Below, piece after piece: positions 25,199 through 33,811 of a DNA stretch of 50,902 nucleotides (its first letter is position 1; every line of letters begins with the position of its first letter). The DNA is taken from assembly GCA_945870325.1 (NCBI GenBank), contig CAMBRQ010000017.1, positions 1 to 50,902 on the forward strand, in the 5' to 3' direction. The notes beneath the pieces are model-generated. The model saw nothing but the letters and a program-made list of their open reading frames with translations. It was not told where the DNA came from and did not search any database. This stretch comes from an uncultured Dorea sp. Lineage in GTDB: Bacteria; Bacillota; Clostridia; Lachnospirales; Lachnospiraceae. The translations under genes and the position numbers were made by a program.

Positions 25199-26317
25199 AT
25201 GAAAGTAGGATGCGTAAAAGAGATTAAGAACAATGAGTTCCGTGTAGGTATGACACCTGATAACGTTAAGAGTTATGTAAATGCAGGTCACGAAGTTTTA
25301 ATCGAGAAAGGTGCTGGAGTTGGTTCTGGATTCTTGGATGATGAATATGAAGCAGCAGGCGCTAAGATGATCGATACAGCAAAAGAAGTATGGGATAGCG
25401 TAGAGATGATGGTTAAGGTTAAAGAGCCATTGCCGGAAGAGTATCCATTATTCCATGAAGGACTGATCCTTTATACATATCTTCACCTTGCTGCTGATAA
25501 GCCGCAGACAGATGCTCTGTTGGGCGCTAAGGTTAAGGGTGTTGCTTACGAGACATTGTTCGATCCAAGAAACGGCGGACTGCCACTTCTTGCTCCAATG
25601 AGCCAGATCGCTGGACGTCTGAGTATCCAGGAAGGTGCTAAGTATCTTGAAAAGACATTCGGTGGAGAAGGTGTTCTTCTTGCAGGTGTTCCTGGAACTC
25701 CAAAGGCTAACATCGTAATCCTTGGTGGTGGTAACGTAGGAACTAACGCTTGTAAGATTGCTGTAGGTATGGGCGCTAACGTAACAATTATGGATATCAG
25801 CCTTCCAAGACTTGCATATCTTGATGATATCTTCGGAGCACGCATCCAGACATTAGTTTCTACAGATGCTAATATCGAAAAAGCAGTAAAAGAAGCAGAC
25901 CTTGTTATCGGTAGTGTACTGATTCCAGGAAAATCTGCACCGAAGATCTTCAAGAAGAAATATCTCAAAGAGATGAAACCAGGCGCTGTATTCGTAGACG
26001 TTGCTGTTGACCAGGGCGGATGTGGTGAAACAACAAAGGTTACATACCATGATGATCCGATCTTCATCGAAGACGGTGTTGTTCACTACTGTGTAGGTAA
26101 CATGCCAGGAGCAGTTCCGAGAACATCTACAATCGCTCTGACAAACGCTACATTAAGCTATGGTCTGCAGATTGCAAACAAAGGCTTAGAGCAGGCTTGC
26201 AAAGACAATGAAGTTATCTACTCTGCTATCAATACATATGATGGAAAACTTACATGCAAGAACGTTGCAGATAGTTTTGACTGCTATGAGTATGTAGATA
26301 TCAAGACTCTTGCTTAA
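25199..26317 (+). CDS. ald: Alanine dehydrogenase
   Basis: The 372-residue protein is a full-length alanine dehydrogenase, interconverting L-alanine and pyruvate + ammonia with NAD. The N-terminal KEIKNNEFRVGMTP and KVKEPL (substrate-binding Arg and Lys) are family marks. LPLLAPMSQIAGRLSIQ follows, then the Rossmann motif ILGGGNVGTNA near residue 178. GNMPGAVPRTSTIALTNATL closes the active site. AGGAGG precedes the ATG. Codon choice (GCT, AAC, CTT) differs from its neighbours in a way typical of highly expressed genes. It may serve fermentation, nitrogen balance or germinant metabolism. A clean terminator follows. Confidence 0.96.
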   Translation: MKVGCVKEIKNNEFRVGMTPDNVKSYVNAGHEVLIEKGAGVGSGFLDDEYEAAGAKMIDTAKEVWDSVEMMVKVKEPLPEEYPLFHEGLILYTYLHLAADKPQTDALLGAKVKGVAYETLFDPRNGGLPLLAPMSQIAGRLSIQEGAKYLEKTFGGEGVLLAGVPGTPKANIVILGGGNVGTNACKIAVGMGANVTIMDISLPRLAYLDDIFGARIQTLVSTDANIEKAVKEADLVIGSVLIPGKSAPKIFKKKYLKEMKPGAVFVDVAVDQGGCGETTKVTYHDDPIFIEDGVVHYCVGNMPGAVPRTSTIALTNATLSYGLQIANKGLEQACKDNEVIYSAINTYDGKLTCKNVADSFDCYEYVDIKTLA

Positions 26318-26355
26318 TTAAGAAAATTCCAAACTTAATTCCTTCAAAGTTGCGA

Positions 26356-26392
26356 AGAGGGCTTACAATTTAGGTTGTAAGCTCTCTTTATT
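26356..26392 (+). terminator. Intrinsic terminator after ald
   Basis: AGAGGGCTTACAA (26356-26368) pairs with TTGTAAGCTCTCT (26375-26387), followed by TTATTT. Confidence 0.85.
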
Positions 26393-26394
26393 TA

Positions 26395-26415
26395 TGTTAT
26401 ATTATCTGTATAACA
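26395..26415. promoter_or_regulatory. Candidate operator of the GntR-clpC operon
   Basis: TGTTATA (26395-26401) and TATAACA (26409-26415) make a perfect 7-bp dyad with a 7-bp centre, 28 bp before the GntR start. YtrA-type regulators bind such dyads at their own promoters. Confidence 0.55.
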
Positions 26416-26442
26416 AAAGAAGCAATAGAAAAAGGTGATACG

Positions 26443-26823
26443 ATGTTGATTGAGATTGATTTTAACAGTGATGAAGCAATCTATGTACAATTACAGAATC
26501 AGATTATTATGGGGATTGCCATGGATGTGATTCGGGAAGGAGATCCTCTGCCATCGGTAAGGCAGCTTGCTGAGAGGGTAGGCATCAATATGCATACGGT
26601 GAATAAGGCGTATACGATATTGAAGCAGGAAGGATTTATCAGGCTTGACAGAAGAAAAGGCGCAGTTATTGCGATTGATGTAGACAAAGCCAGAGCACTT
26701 ATGGAGATGAAGGAGAGGCTTCGCATATTGCTGGCAAAGGGCAGCTGCAAGAATATTTCCAAAGAAGAAGTGCATGCTTTAGTGGATGAGATATATGACG
26801 AGTATGGAAAGGGTAGAATGTAA
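26443..26823 (+). CDS. GntR family regulator, YtrA subfamily
   Basis: This 126-residue protein is a short GntR regulator of the YtrA type. The winged helix covers residues 8-75 (SDEAIYVQLQNQIIMGI, then GDPLPSVRQLAERVGINMHTVNKAYTILKQEGFI). Only a short helical tail (about 80-126) follows, with no ligand-binding domain. An AAAAGGTG site precedes the ATG. Its stop codon touches the clpC start, so the two are coupled and the regulator very likely controls clpC through the dyad at 26395-26415. Confidence 0.93.
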   Translation: MLIEIDFNSDEAIYVQLQNQIIMGIAMDVIREGDPLPSVRQLAERVGINMHTVNKAYTILKQEGFIRLDRRKGAVIAIDVDKARALMEMKERLRILLAKGSCKNISKEEVHALVDEIYDEYGKGRM

Positions 26824-29262
26824 ATGAAGTATACAGAACAGGCGAATGAAGTCTTGCGGATTGCAAAAGATATAGCGAGAGAACTGCATCACCCATACGT
26901 GGGAACGGAACATCTTCTCCTTGGTCTTAGAAAAGTTTATACCGGAGTGGCGGGACAGATTCTGGGGACCAGTGGTGTAGATGAGGAGAAGATTCTGAAA
27001 GTGGTGGATGAACTGGTGTCTCCGGTGGGAGGCGTGACGCTTGCCCATCATCCGGAGATTAGTCCGAGGCTGGAATACATTTTGGAAGAAAGCAAGGAAG
27101 AGGCGGCGCATTTCCATTCAGATAAGATAGGGACTGAGCATATGCTGCTTGCGCTTCTGCATGATGCGGACTGTGTGGCAACAAGGATATTGCTTACGTT
27201 GAATATCAACGTGCAGAAGTTATATCAGGAGATATTCACGGTGCTGGGTGCAGATCCGAAGGAATATCAGGAAGAGATGATGCAGGATGGCAGTAAGAAG
27301 CGAGAAGGCGTACTGGAGCAATATGGAACGGATCTGACTGCCCAGGCAGAAGAAGGGAAACTGGACCCCGTAATTGGAAGGGATGCGGAGATTGGTCGTC
27401 TCATGCAGGTTTTAAGCAGAAGAACGAAGAATAATCCGTGTCTGGTAGGAGAACCAGGTGTTGGAAAGACGGCAGTGATTGAGGGGCTGGCTTCTCAGAT
27501 CGCGGCGGGAGTTGTTCCGGAGAGCATGAAAGATAAGAGGATTCTCACGATGGATCTGGCTGGAATGATCGCCGGCTCTAAATATCGAGGAGAATTCGAA
27601 GAGAGAATGAAGCGTCTGATTCAGGAAGTAAAGACGGCGGGCAATGTGATTCTCTTTTTGGATGAAGTGCATACCATTATAGGCGCAGGAGGTGCGGAAG
27701 GTGCGATTGATGCATCGAATATATTGAAGCCATCCCTTGCCAGGGGTGAGATTCAGTTGATTGGGGCAACAACGATTGTTGAATACCGCAAGTATATAGA
27801 AAAGGATGCAGCACTGGAGCGAAGATTCCAGCCGATTACAGTAGAAGAGCCAACCGAAGAGCATTGTCTTGCCATCCTAAAAGGGCTTCGGGGAAAATAT
27901 GAAGAACATCATCATGTAGAGATTGAAGAAGAAGCGTTAGAATCCGCAGTCAAATTATCGAATAGATATATTAATGACCGATTCCTGCCGGATAAAGCGA
28001 TTGATGTGCTGGATGAGACTTGTTCAAAAGTAAGTCTGAGAGGGTTTAAAGTTCCTGAGAGCGTGTTTGCGCTGGAGGAATCGATTATAGAACTATCGAA
28101 AGAACTGGAGGATGCAATTCGCAGGGGGGATATCCGGGAGGCATCGCTGGTTCGAGGAGAGCAGGAAGCGGCAGAAAAGAGACTTTTGCAGGTCAGGAAG
28201 CGCTTTGACAGGAAGAATGCAGATAGAAAGGTCGTTGTAACGGAAGCCGATATCGCAGATGTAGTATCGCAGTGGACAAAGATTCCGGTTCAGAAACTGG
28301 CTGAGTCAGAGAGTGCAATGCTGAATAAGTTAGAGCAGACTTTGCATAAACGTGTCATTGGACAGGAAGAAGCGGTGACGGCAGTGTCGAAAGCGATCAA
28401 GCGAGGAAGAGTAGGACTAAAAGACCCGAAACGTCCGATTGGCTCCTTCTTATTCCTTGGACCTACAGGTGTTGGTAAGACAGAACTGTCCAAGGCGCTG
28501 GCGGAAGCCTTGTTCGGTAATGAGGAATCCATGATCCGGGTAGATATGTCTGAGTATATGGAGAAGCATAGTGTTGCCAAGATGATAGGTTCTCCTCCGG
28601 GATATGTGGGGCATGATGATGGCGGACAGTTAAGCGAGCAGGTGAGACGCCATCCATACTCTGTGGTTTTGTTTGATGAGATTGAGAAGGCACATCCGGA
28701 TGTGTTCAATATCTTGCTGCAGGTATTAGATGACGGTCACATTACAGATTCTCAGGGAAGAAAAGTAGATTTCCGTAATACGGTGATTATTATGACTTCC
28801 AATGCAGGAGCGCAGGCGATTATCGATCCTAAGAAATTGGGATTTAACGTCAAAGAGGACGCGGCTGGCGATTATAAGCGGATGAAGAGTAATGTTATGA
28901 ATGAGATTAAGTTAATCTTCCGTCCGGAGTTCCTGAACAGGATTGATGAGATTCTGGTATTCCATCCGCTGACCGGAGACCAGATGAAGAAGATTGTAGG
29001 CTTGATGTGCAAGGAATTGGTAAAGAGGGCAAAAGACCAATTGGGAATCCAGCTTACGATTCGGGATTCGGTGAAGAAGCACATCGTGGAAACTGGCACG
29101 GATCGGAAATATGGGGCGCGTCCGCTTAGACGTGCGGTTCAGAATCAACTAGAAGATAAACTGGCAGAAGCACTCCTTAGCGGAGAGATCAGACGTGACT
29201 CGGAAGTGGTAATTGGAATGTCTAAAAAAGAAATAAAATTTGAGATAAAGACTACAAATTAA
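26824..29262 (+). CDS. clpC: AAA+ Clp unfoldase ClpC
   Basis: This 812-residue protein is a ClpC-type unfoldase feeding proteins to ClpP. It has two Clp N-repeats (residues 1-145), AAA1 (Walker A GEPGVGKTA near 213, Walker B ILFLDEVHTI), a short coiled M domain (about 415-470), and AAA2 (Walker A GPTGVGKTE near 550, LFDEIEKAHPD). KKLGF near residue 675 is the ClpP-docking LGF loop. In many Firmicutes clpC sits with ctsR-mcsA-mcsB; here none of these is next to it and a GntR regulator replaces them. It starts immediately after that gene's stop. Confidence 0.95.
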   Translation: MKYTEQANEVLRIAKDIARELHHPYVGTEHLLLGLRKVYTGVAGQILGTSGVDEEKILKVVDELVSPVGGVTLAHHPEISPRLEYILEESKEEAAHFHSDKIGTEHMLLALLHDADCVATRILLTLNINVQKLYQEIFTVLGADPKEYQEEMMQDGSKKREGVLEQYGTDLTAQAEEGKLDPVIGRDAEIGRLMQVLSRRTKNNPCLVGEPGVGKTAVIEGLASQIAAGVVPESMKDKRILTMDLAGMIAGSKYRGEFEERMKRLIQEVKTAGNVILFLDEVHTIIGAGGAEGAIDASNILKPSLARGEIQLIGATTIVEYRKYIEKDAALERRFQPITVEEPTEEHCLAILKGLRGKYEEHHHVEIEEEALESAVKLSNRYINDRFLPDKAIDVLDETCSKVSLRGFKVPESVFALEESIIELSKELEDAIRRGDIREASLVRGEQEAAEKRLLQVRKRFDRKNADRKVVVTEADIADVVSQWTKIPVQKLAESESAMLNKLEQTLHKRVIGQEEAVTAVSKAIKRGRVGLKDPKRPIGSFLFLGPTGVGKTELSKALAEALFGNEESMIRVDMSEYMEKHSVAKMIGSPPGYVGHDDGGQLSEQVRRHPYSVVLFDEIEKAHPDVFNILLQVLDDGHITDSQGRKVDFRNTVIIMTSNAGAQAIIDPKKLGFNVKEDAAGDYKRMKSNVMNEIKLIFRPEFLNRIDEILVFHPLTGDQMKKIVGLMCKELVKRAKDQLGIQLTIRDSVKKHIVETGTDRKYGARPLRRAVQNQLEDKLAEALLSGEIRRDSEVVIGMSKKEIKFEIKTTN

Positions 29263-29319
29263 TATATTTTTGAGATATAATAGGTGATACAAAAGAAGAG
29301 CCTTAGGAGGAGAAGACAA

Positions 29320-29733
29320 ATGGCAGCAGTGAAAGAACTATTGAAAACTGAAGCGGATGGAACGCTTAGTTTTGGGGACTATACTTTGGACAGCAAGACG
29401 AAACTGGATGGGTTCGAATTCCAAGGAGATTTATATAAGGTAAAGACTTTTGCAGAGATTACCAAGTTGGAGAGAAACGGTATGTTCGTATATGAATCTG
29501 TGCCGGGAACCGCGGTTTGGAATTTTAAAGCAAGCGCAGATCTCGTATCATTTAAGGTATCTGGTGTGAAAGATGCACAGTTTACGCTGGAGTTAGAGGC
29601 TGACAGTGAGTATGTAGTATATATGGATGATGTCAATGTGGGAGATATGAAGACGAACTTAAGTGGGAAACTGAGTGTAAGTGCTGAACTGGAGCCGGAT
29701 AAATGTGTGGAAGTGAAGGTTGTTAAGAAGTAA
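29320..29733 (+). CDS. Conserved small beta-rich protein of unknown function
   Basis: This 137-residue protein starts at the ATG at 29320, behind AGGAGGAGA; a GTG at 29284 lies before that site. It has no signal peptide or membrane helix. It opens MAAVKELLKTEADGTLSFGD and continues as a series of predicted beta strands (YKVKTFAEITKLERNG, FVYESVPGTAVWNF, TLELEADSEYVVYMDDVNVG). I have a vague memory of similar Lachnospiraceae proteins carrying an endosialidase label, but no catalytic motif supports it and I do not assign it. It lies between clpC and radA, followed by a terminator. Confidence 0.75.
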   Translation: MAAVKELLKTEADGTLSFGDYTLDSKTKLDGFEFQGDLYKVKTFAEITKLERNGMFVYESVPGTAVWNFKASADLVSFKVSGVKDAQFTLELEADSEYVVYMDDVNVGDMKTNLSGKLSVSAELEPDKCVEVKVVKK

Positions 29734-29751
29734 ATATACGTTTGTAAGGAA

Positions 29752-29777
29752 GGGGCTGCCTGGTGCAGCCCTTTTTG
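29752..29777 (+). terminator. Intrinsic terminator before radA
   Basis: GGGCTGC (29753-29759) pairs with GCAGCCC (29765-29771), then five Ts. It ends only 16 bp before the radA start, so partial read-through is likely. Confidence 0.75.
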
Positions 29778-29793
29778 TGAATGGAGAGTTAAG

Positions 29794-31149
29794 ATGGCAA
29801 AAGCAAAAAAAAGCATATATTTCTGTCAGAACTGTGGGCATGAGGAAAGCAAATGGCTGGGGCAGTGCCCGATGTGTAAAGAGTGGAATACATTTGTAGA
29901 GGAAAAAGTAACAACTGTAAAACCAGGAGCGATTAAAGAGAGAAAAGAAACGCAGATTGTCACATTGACAAGCATATCGACGGATGAAGATGAGAGGATG
30001 CAGACGGGAATCCAGGAACTGGACCGGGTGCTTGGAGGAGGCATCGTGCCAGGTTCTTTAGTGCTTGTGGGCGGAGATCCGGGTATTGGCAAATCTACTC
30101 TTTTGCTTCAGGTATGCCAGAAACTGGCGGCTATGAACAAGAAGATTCTGTATATCTCTGGGGAAGAGTCTTTGAAACAGATTAAGTTACGTGCCAACCG
30201 TATGGGAGAATTTACGGAGTCTTTGTATCTTCTGTGTGAGACGAATCTGGATATGATACGTAGTGTGATTGAGCAGCAGAAGCCGGATATGGTCGTAATT
30301 GATTCTATTCAGACGATGTACAATGAAGAGGTAGGCTCAGCGCCGGGGAGTGTGTCTCAGGTCAGAGAGTCTACGAATATACTGATGCAGCTTGCAAAGG
30401 GGCTGAATATCTCTACGTTTATCGTGGGACATGTGACAAAAGAAGGAACTGTTGCGGGACCGAGGGTATTGGAGCATATGGTGGATACAGTTCTGTATTT
30501 TGAGGGAGATCGACATGCATCTTACCGAATTCTGCGTGGTGTGAAGAATCGTTTTGGTTCTACCAATGAGATTGGTGTATTCGAGATGCAGAAAAGCGGG
30601 CTTGTAGAGGTGGAGAATCCTTCGGAATTCATGTTAAGTGGTAAGCCAGAGAATGCATCGGGATCAGTGGTGGCTTGTGCGATGGAAGGGACACGTCCGA
30701 TGCTGATGGAGATTCAGGCGTTAGTGTGCAGGACGAACTTTGGGATGCCGAGAAGAACGGCAGCAGGGTTGGACTACAATCGGGTAAACCTTCTGATGGC
30801 GGTATTGGAGAAGCGAGTGGGGCTTCCATTGTCTAATTATGATGCTTATGTGAATATTGCAGGTGGTATTAAGATGAATGAACCGGCGGCAGACCTGGGG
30901 ATTGTGATAGCGATTGCATCCAGTTATAAGAATAAGCCGGTATCGGAGGATACGATTGTGTTTGGAGAAGTGGGACTTAGTGGAGAAGTCCGGGCAGTAA
31001 CCATGCCGGAGCAGCGAGTGGCTGAGGCGAAGAAACTGGGATTCAAGACCTGTGTGGTGCCGGAGGTGTCGGTGAAGAGCATCGGAAAAGTGGAAGGAAT
31101 AGAAGTGATTGGTGTGAAGTCGGTGAATCAGGCGATGAATCTACTGTGA
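29794..31149 (+). CDS. radA: DNA repair protein RadA
   Basis: The 451-residue protein is RadA/Sms, a DnaB-like helicase helping RecA branch migration. The C4 zinc finger CQNCGHEESKWLGQCPMC lies at residues 10-27. Walker A is GGDPGIGKST near residue 93. The RadA-specific motif KNRFG sits near residue 251. The C-terminal Lon-like domain begins around 330 (YVNIAGGIKMNEPAADLGI). GGAGAG precedes the ATG. clpC-radA proximity is common in Firmicutes. Strong terminator at 31173. Confidence 0.97.
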   Translation: MAKAKKSIYFCQNCGHEESKWLGQCPMCKEWNTFVEEKVTTVKPGAIKERKETQIVTLTSISTDEDERMQTGIQELDRVLGGGIVPGSLVLVGGDPGIGKSTLLLQVCQKLAAMNKKILYISGEESLKQIKLRANRMGEFTESLYLLCETNLDMIRSVIEQQKPDMVVIDSIQTMYNEEVGSAPGSVSQVRESTNILMQLAKGLNISTFIVGHVTKEGTVAGPRVLEHMVDTVLYFEGDRHASYRILRGVKNRFGSTNEIGVFEMQKSGLVEVENPSEFMLSGKPENASGSVVACAMEGTRPMLMEIQALVCRTNFGMPRRTAAGLDYNRVNLLMAVLEKRVGLPLSNYDAYVNIAGGIKMNEPAADLGIVIAIASSYKNKPVSEDTIVFGEVGLSGEVRAVTMPEQRVAEAKKLGFKTCVVPEVSVKSIGKVEGIEVIGVKSVNQAMNLL

Positions 31150-31172
31150 TAAGTGCTTATACTAATAAAAGT

Positions 31173-31209
31173 AAAGGCGGGTATCAATAAAAAATTGATA
31201 TCCGCTTTT
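31173..31209 (+). terminator. Intrinsic terminator after radA
   Basis: AAAGGCGGGTATCAAT (31173-31188) pairs with ATTGATATCCGCTTT with one bulge, followed by TTTTG. It could also serve the convergent gene on the minus strand. Confidence 0.8.
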
Positions 31210-31244
31210 GCTATTTCTAGTTATAATATTTATTTGTGATATTA

Positions 31245-32699
31245 TTACGAACAGTGTTCTATTAATTCGTCCAGAATTTTTAGAGTATCTTCTTTTGAAT
31301 ACACATATTCACTGGCAGGCAGACTAAGAATAAAATCAAAAAAAGCTTTGCTGATTATGGGCTCAAGAATATGCATATTGGAATGATATGCTTTTTCTTC
31401 AAACATCAGTGTAGTGAAAATGTGGATTCCTTTATCCGGACTAATGGTAAATGTCAGATATTCCGGAATCTGAAATTTGGAAGGATTCACAATCAATCCG
31501 GTAATGCTTCCATCTGCAATTCCGTCCTTTAGTGCCTGCATTAGAGAAAGTTTTTCTTTTGTTGTGCATGGTTGTACATATTCTCTTGGCATATCACAAA
31601 AAACTCCAGTTTCACAAAAATCTCGAAGTCCCGAATAAGTAAATACTGTATAGTAATTGCTGGTCAGATTTCGAATGATGGAAAATCGTCTGTCTGCTGC
31701 GTCTACCAGTTCCTGATAGTAAGGAAGTTCCTTTGGAACTTTAGATGCTATGAATTCTCGAGAATAGAATTTCCCAAAGCATGGCTGCGCCATGATCGTG
31801 TAATAGCCATCCAGCGTGGAATAATCCATGTATTGTTTCAGAATATCAAATGGATCCATACTACAGGTAAGAAGGGATTCGCACTGGTTAATTGTTTCGG
31901 AAATGGACTGCCGATAGTATTGAATTAATTCAGAACTTTTGTATAAAACAGCCGACTTGAGATCCTGAGAAAGACATAATAAGAAATCTTCTACGAGGAT
32001 GAAATAAGGCAGAGGGTCGCTGTAGTAAGACACTGTGGAGTGGTCGTAATAAAAATAAGGATGGTAATGATTGTCCGCGACCAGGCATAAGGGCAGAATC
32101 CACTCAAGAAGTTTGAGCCCATATCTTGCAGAGGTTTCCATATTTTTGCGATAGGGAAATGGAACTATGTGATAGATATCAATGGATTTTTCTGCATGTT
32201 GGTATAAAAGGAATAAGTATTTTTAAAAAAAATTGTCTTCTAGAGAAAAATTCACATAGATATAGGGATTCTCATGATGCCTTGCTTCTTGATCCAATAC
32301 GTACTTTATAATATCGGTTACTGCAAGTTCACCGTGAAACATCTGTCCGTTGGAAGGTTCCGACAGTGATTTTGACCATAGTGTCTCTTTCTTCTGAGTC
32401 AGTGCAGATACTGGAATATCTGAGAGTGCCTGAAAGATATCTGCGATAATCTGCCTGGATTCAAAGATGTCCTCTCCCTGAAGAAGCATGGAATGGTATC
32501 TGAAAAGTTTTGCTTTTTCATCCGGAGAGAGGCAGAAAGAAAGTGCTAGTTTTTCGACAGATTTATATGCCAGAATCCGCTCGTCAGTGAGAGCCTTGTG
32601 AATGGATGTGCGCTCTACACCGGATATACGGGAAATCTGGGAAATGGATTGATTGTTCCGGTCTATAAGATACTTTAGATAACTGCTGAATTTGGACAT
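31245..32699 (-). pseudogene. XRE-type regulator interrupted by an in-frame ochre codon
   Basis: Read on the minus strand, an HTH protein starts at the ATG at 32699 (GGAGG upstream). Residues 1-60 form an XRE-like HTH (MSKFSSYLKYLIDRNNQSIS, then ISRISGVERTSIHKALTDE). The frame stops at TAA (32223-32225), inside a T8A5 run, yet continues open in the same frame: 27 codons (KYLFLLYQHAEKSIDIYHIV and on), then a 298-codon ORF beginning METSARYGLKLLEWILPLCL. One substitution would restore a single protein of about 485 residues. There is no ribosome site before the internal ATG at 32141. Long XRE proteins of this kind occur in Lachnospiraceae. I call it a recent pseudogene; suppression or a sequencing error remain possible. 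Confidence 0.75.
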
Positions 32700-32831
32700 A
32701 AGGTGCCTCCAATATAATGATAATAATAACATTATATTATTATATCATGAGTTTAGATATTCTGTGGAAGAATGGAATTTCCAATTTTTACAAATAAATA
32801 AAGAATTATGACATTGAAAAATATCAAATAA

Positions 32832-32843
32832 ATACTTAAGTAT
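32832..32843. promoter_or_regulatory. Perfect palindrome overlapping a TATAAT box
   Basis: ATACTTAAGTAT is a perfect 12-bp palindrome; its end overlaps TATAAT at 32841-32846. A related larger palindrome with the same CTTAAG core lies at 33001-33022. Together they may be binding sites for the neighbouring LytTR protein or the XRE regulator. Confidence 0.4.
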
Positions 32844-32932
32844 AATAAAGTTATACTCATGTGAGCATCCTGCAATACATGCCTATAGTTGGCTGGTCTT
32901 GCCTGATAAGGTATAGTAATATATCGCTAAAG

Positions 32933-32992
32933 TGTGACAAAAAATGCACAGAAAATGTCACAAAAACCGTCACAGGTTTCCGTGTTCGGAAA
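32933..32992. promoter_or_regulatory. GTCACA-type repeats and a small hairpin before the LytTR gene
   Basis: TGTGACA (32933-32939), TGTCACA (32956-32962) and CGTCACA (32968-32974) recur. A hairpin TTTCCG/CGGAAA (32977-32992, TGTT loop) is followed closely by CCTTTTAT and could attenuate transcription. The rest of the 336-bp gap between divergent genes is AT-rich without a gene. Confidence 0.35.
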
Positions 32993-33000
32993 GACCTTTT

Positions 33001-33022
33001 ATACTTTACTTAAGAAAAGTAT
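33001..33022. promoter_or_regulatory. 22-bp near-perfect palindrome before the LytTR gene
   Basis: All but one symmetrical base pair of this 22-bp stretch match its reverse complement; the core is CTTAAG and the ends ATACTTT/AAAGTAT. It lies directly upstream of the ribosome site at 33025-33030, a place suited to an operator or mRNA hairpin. Confidence 0.45.
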
Positions 33023-33035
33023 ATGAGGTGAAAAA

Positions 33036-33737
33036 ATGCTCAGTATTGCAATATGTGACCAGAAATATGAAAATTGTTGTGAGACAGCAGATAGATTGAC
33101 AAAGATCTTGTTTGATGAGACAGAGATGCAGTTTATTTTCTATGAGACCGGAATGCAGATCATGGATGATATTTTGAATCAGAGATTTCGGGCAGATCTG
33201 CTTTTTATTGATGTGATTCTTCCGGGAGTGGACGGAATGCGAGTAGTAGAATTCCTGCGAAAACAGAATCTCAAGACAGATGTGATCTTTCTGACAGAGG
33301 CGGCAGAATGGGCGGCAGAAGGGTATCAGTATCATGCTTTTGATTATCTGATCAAACCGGTAGCTCCTAAAAAATTTGAGAAGACGATGCAGAGATATGT
33401 GGAGGAAAAACTATATTCAATCAAAGGTTTCCTCAACGTCAATATTCGTGGATGCAGCCAGAAGATACAACTTCAAAGAGTCCTTTTCTTTGAGAGTAAT
33501 GAACGGAAAATCAGTGCTGTGATGATGGATGAGGAGATTACGTTTTATCTGAAGATGAATCAGCTTCAGGAGAGTTTAGTGAATACTTCTTTTATCCGCT
33601 GTCATCAGAGTTATATCGTAAACCCAGATTACATTTCTTCGGTGACAGCGACAGGGATTGTCCTGATGAATAAGAAAAAGATACCGGTCAGCAAAAGATA
33701 TTCCAAAGAGGTACGGGATTATGTGCTGCATCTGTAG
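33036..33737 (+). CDS. LytTR family response regulator (orphan)
   Basis: The 233-residue protein has a receiver domain (1-120) and a LytTR DNA-binding domain (about 135-233). The acidic pocket Asp is in AICDQ (residue 8), the phospho-acceptor Asp59 in LLFIDVILPGVDG, and the Lys in YLIKPV. The LytTR part shows LFFESNERKISAV and FIRCHQSYIVNPDYI, then RYSKEVRDY. It binds DNA at short direct repeats and usually answers a membrane histidine kinase, but no kinase gene lies nearby. It precedes a subtilase gene by 40-70 bp and may control the whole phospho-signalling island. Confidence 0.92.
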   Translation: MLSIAICDQKYENCCETADRLTKILFDETEMQFIFYETGMQIMDDILNQRFRADLLFIDVILPGVDGMRVVEFLRKQNLKTDVIFLTEAAEWAAEGYQYHAFDYLIKPVAPKKFEKTMQRYVEEKLYSIKGFLNVNIRGCSQKIQLQRVLFFESNERKISAVMMDEEITFYLKMNQLQESLVNTSFIRCHQSYIVNPDYISSVTATGIVLMNKKKIPVSKRYSKEVRDYVLHL

Positions 33738-33811
33738 ATTTGGCAGGAGTAGCCGATAATATGTGTGATTAGGGGATTGTGAGTAATAGATGGAATGTGC
33801 GAGGGAATGAG

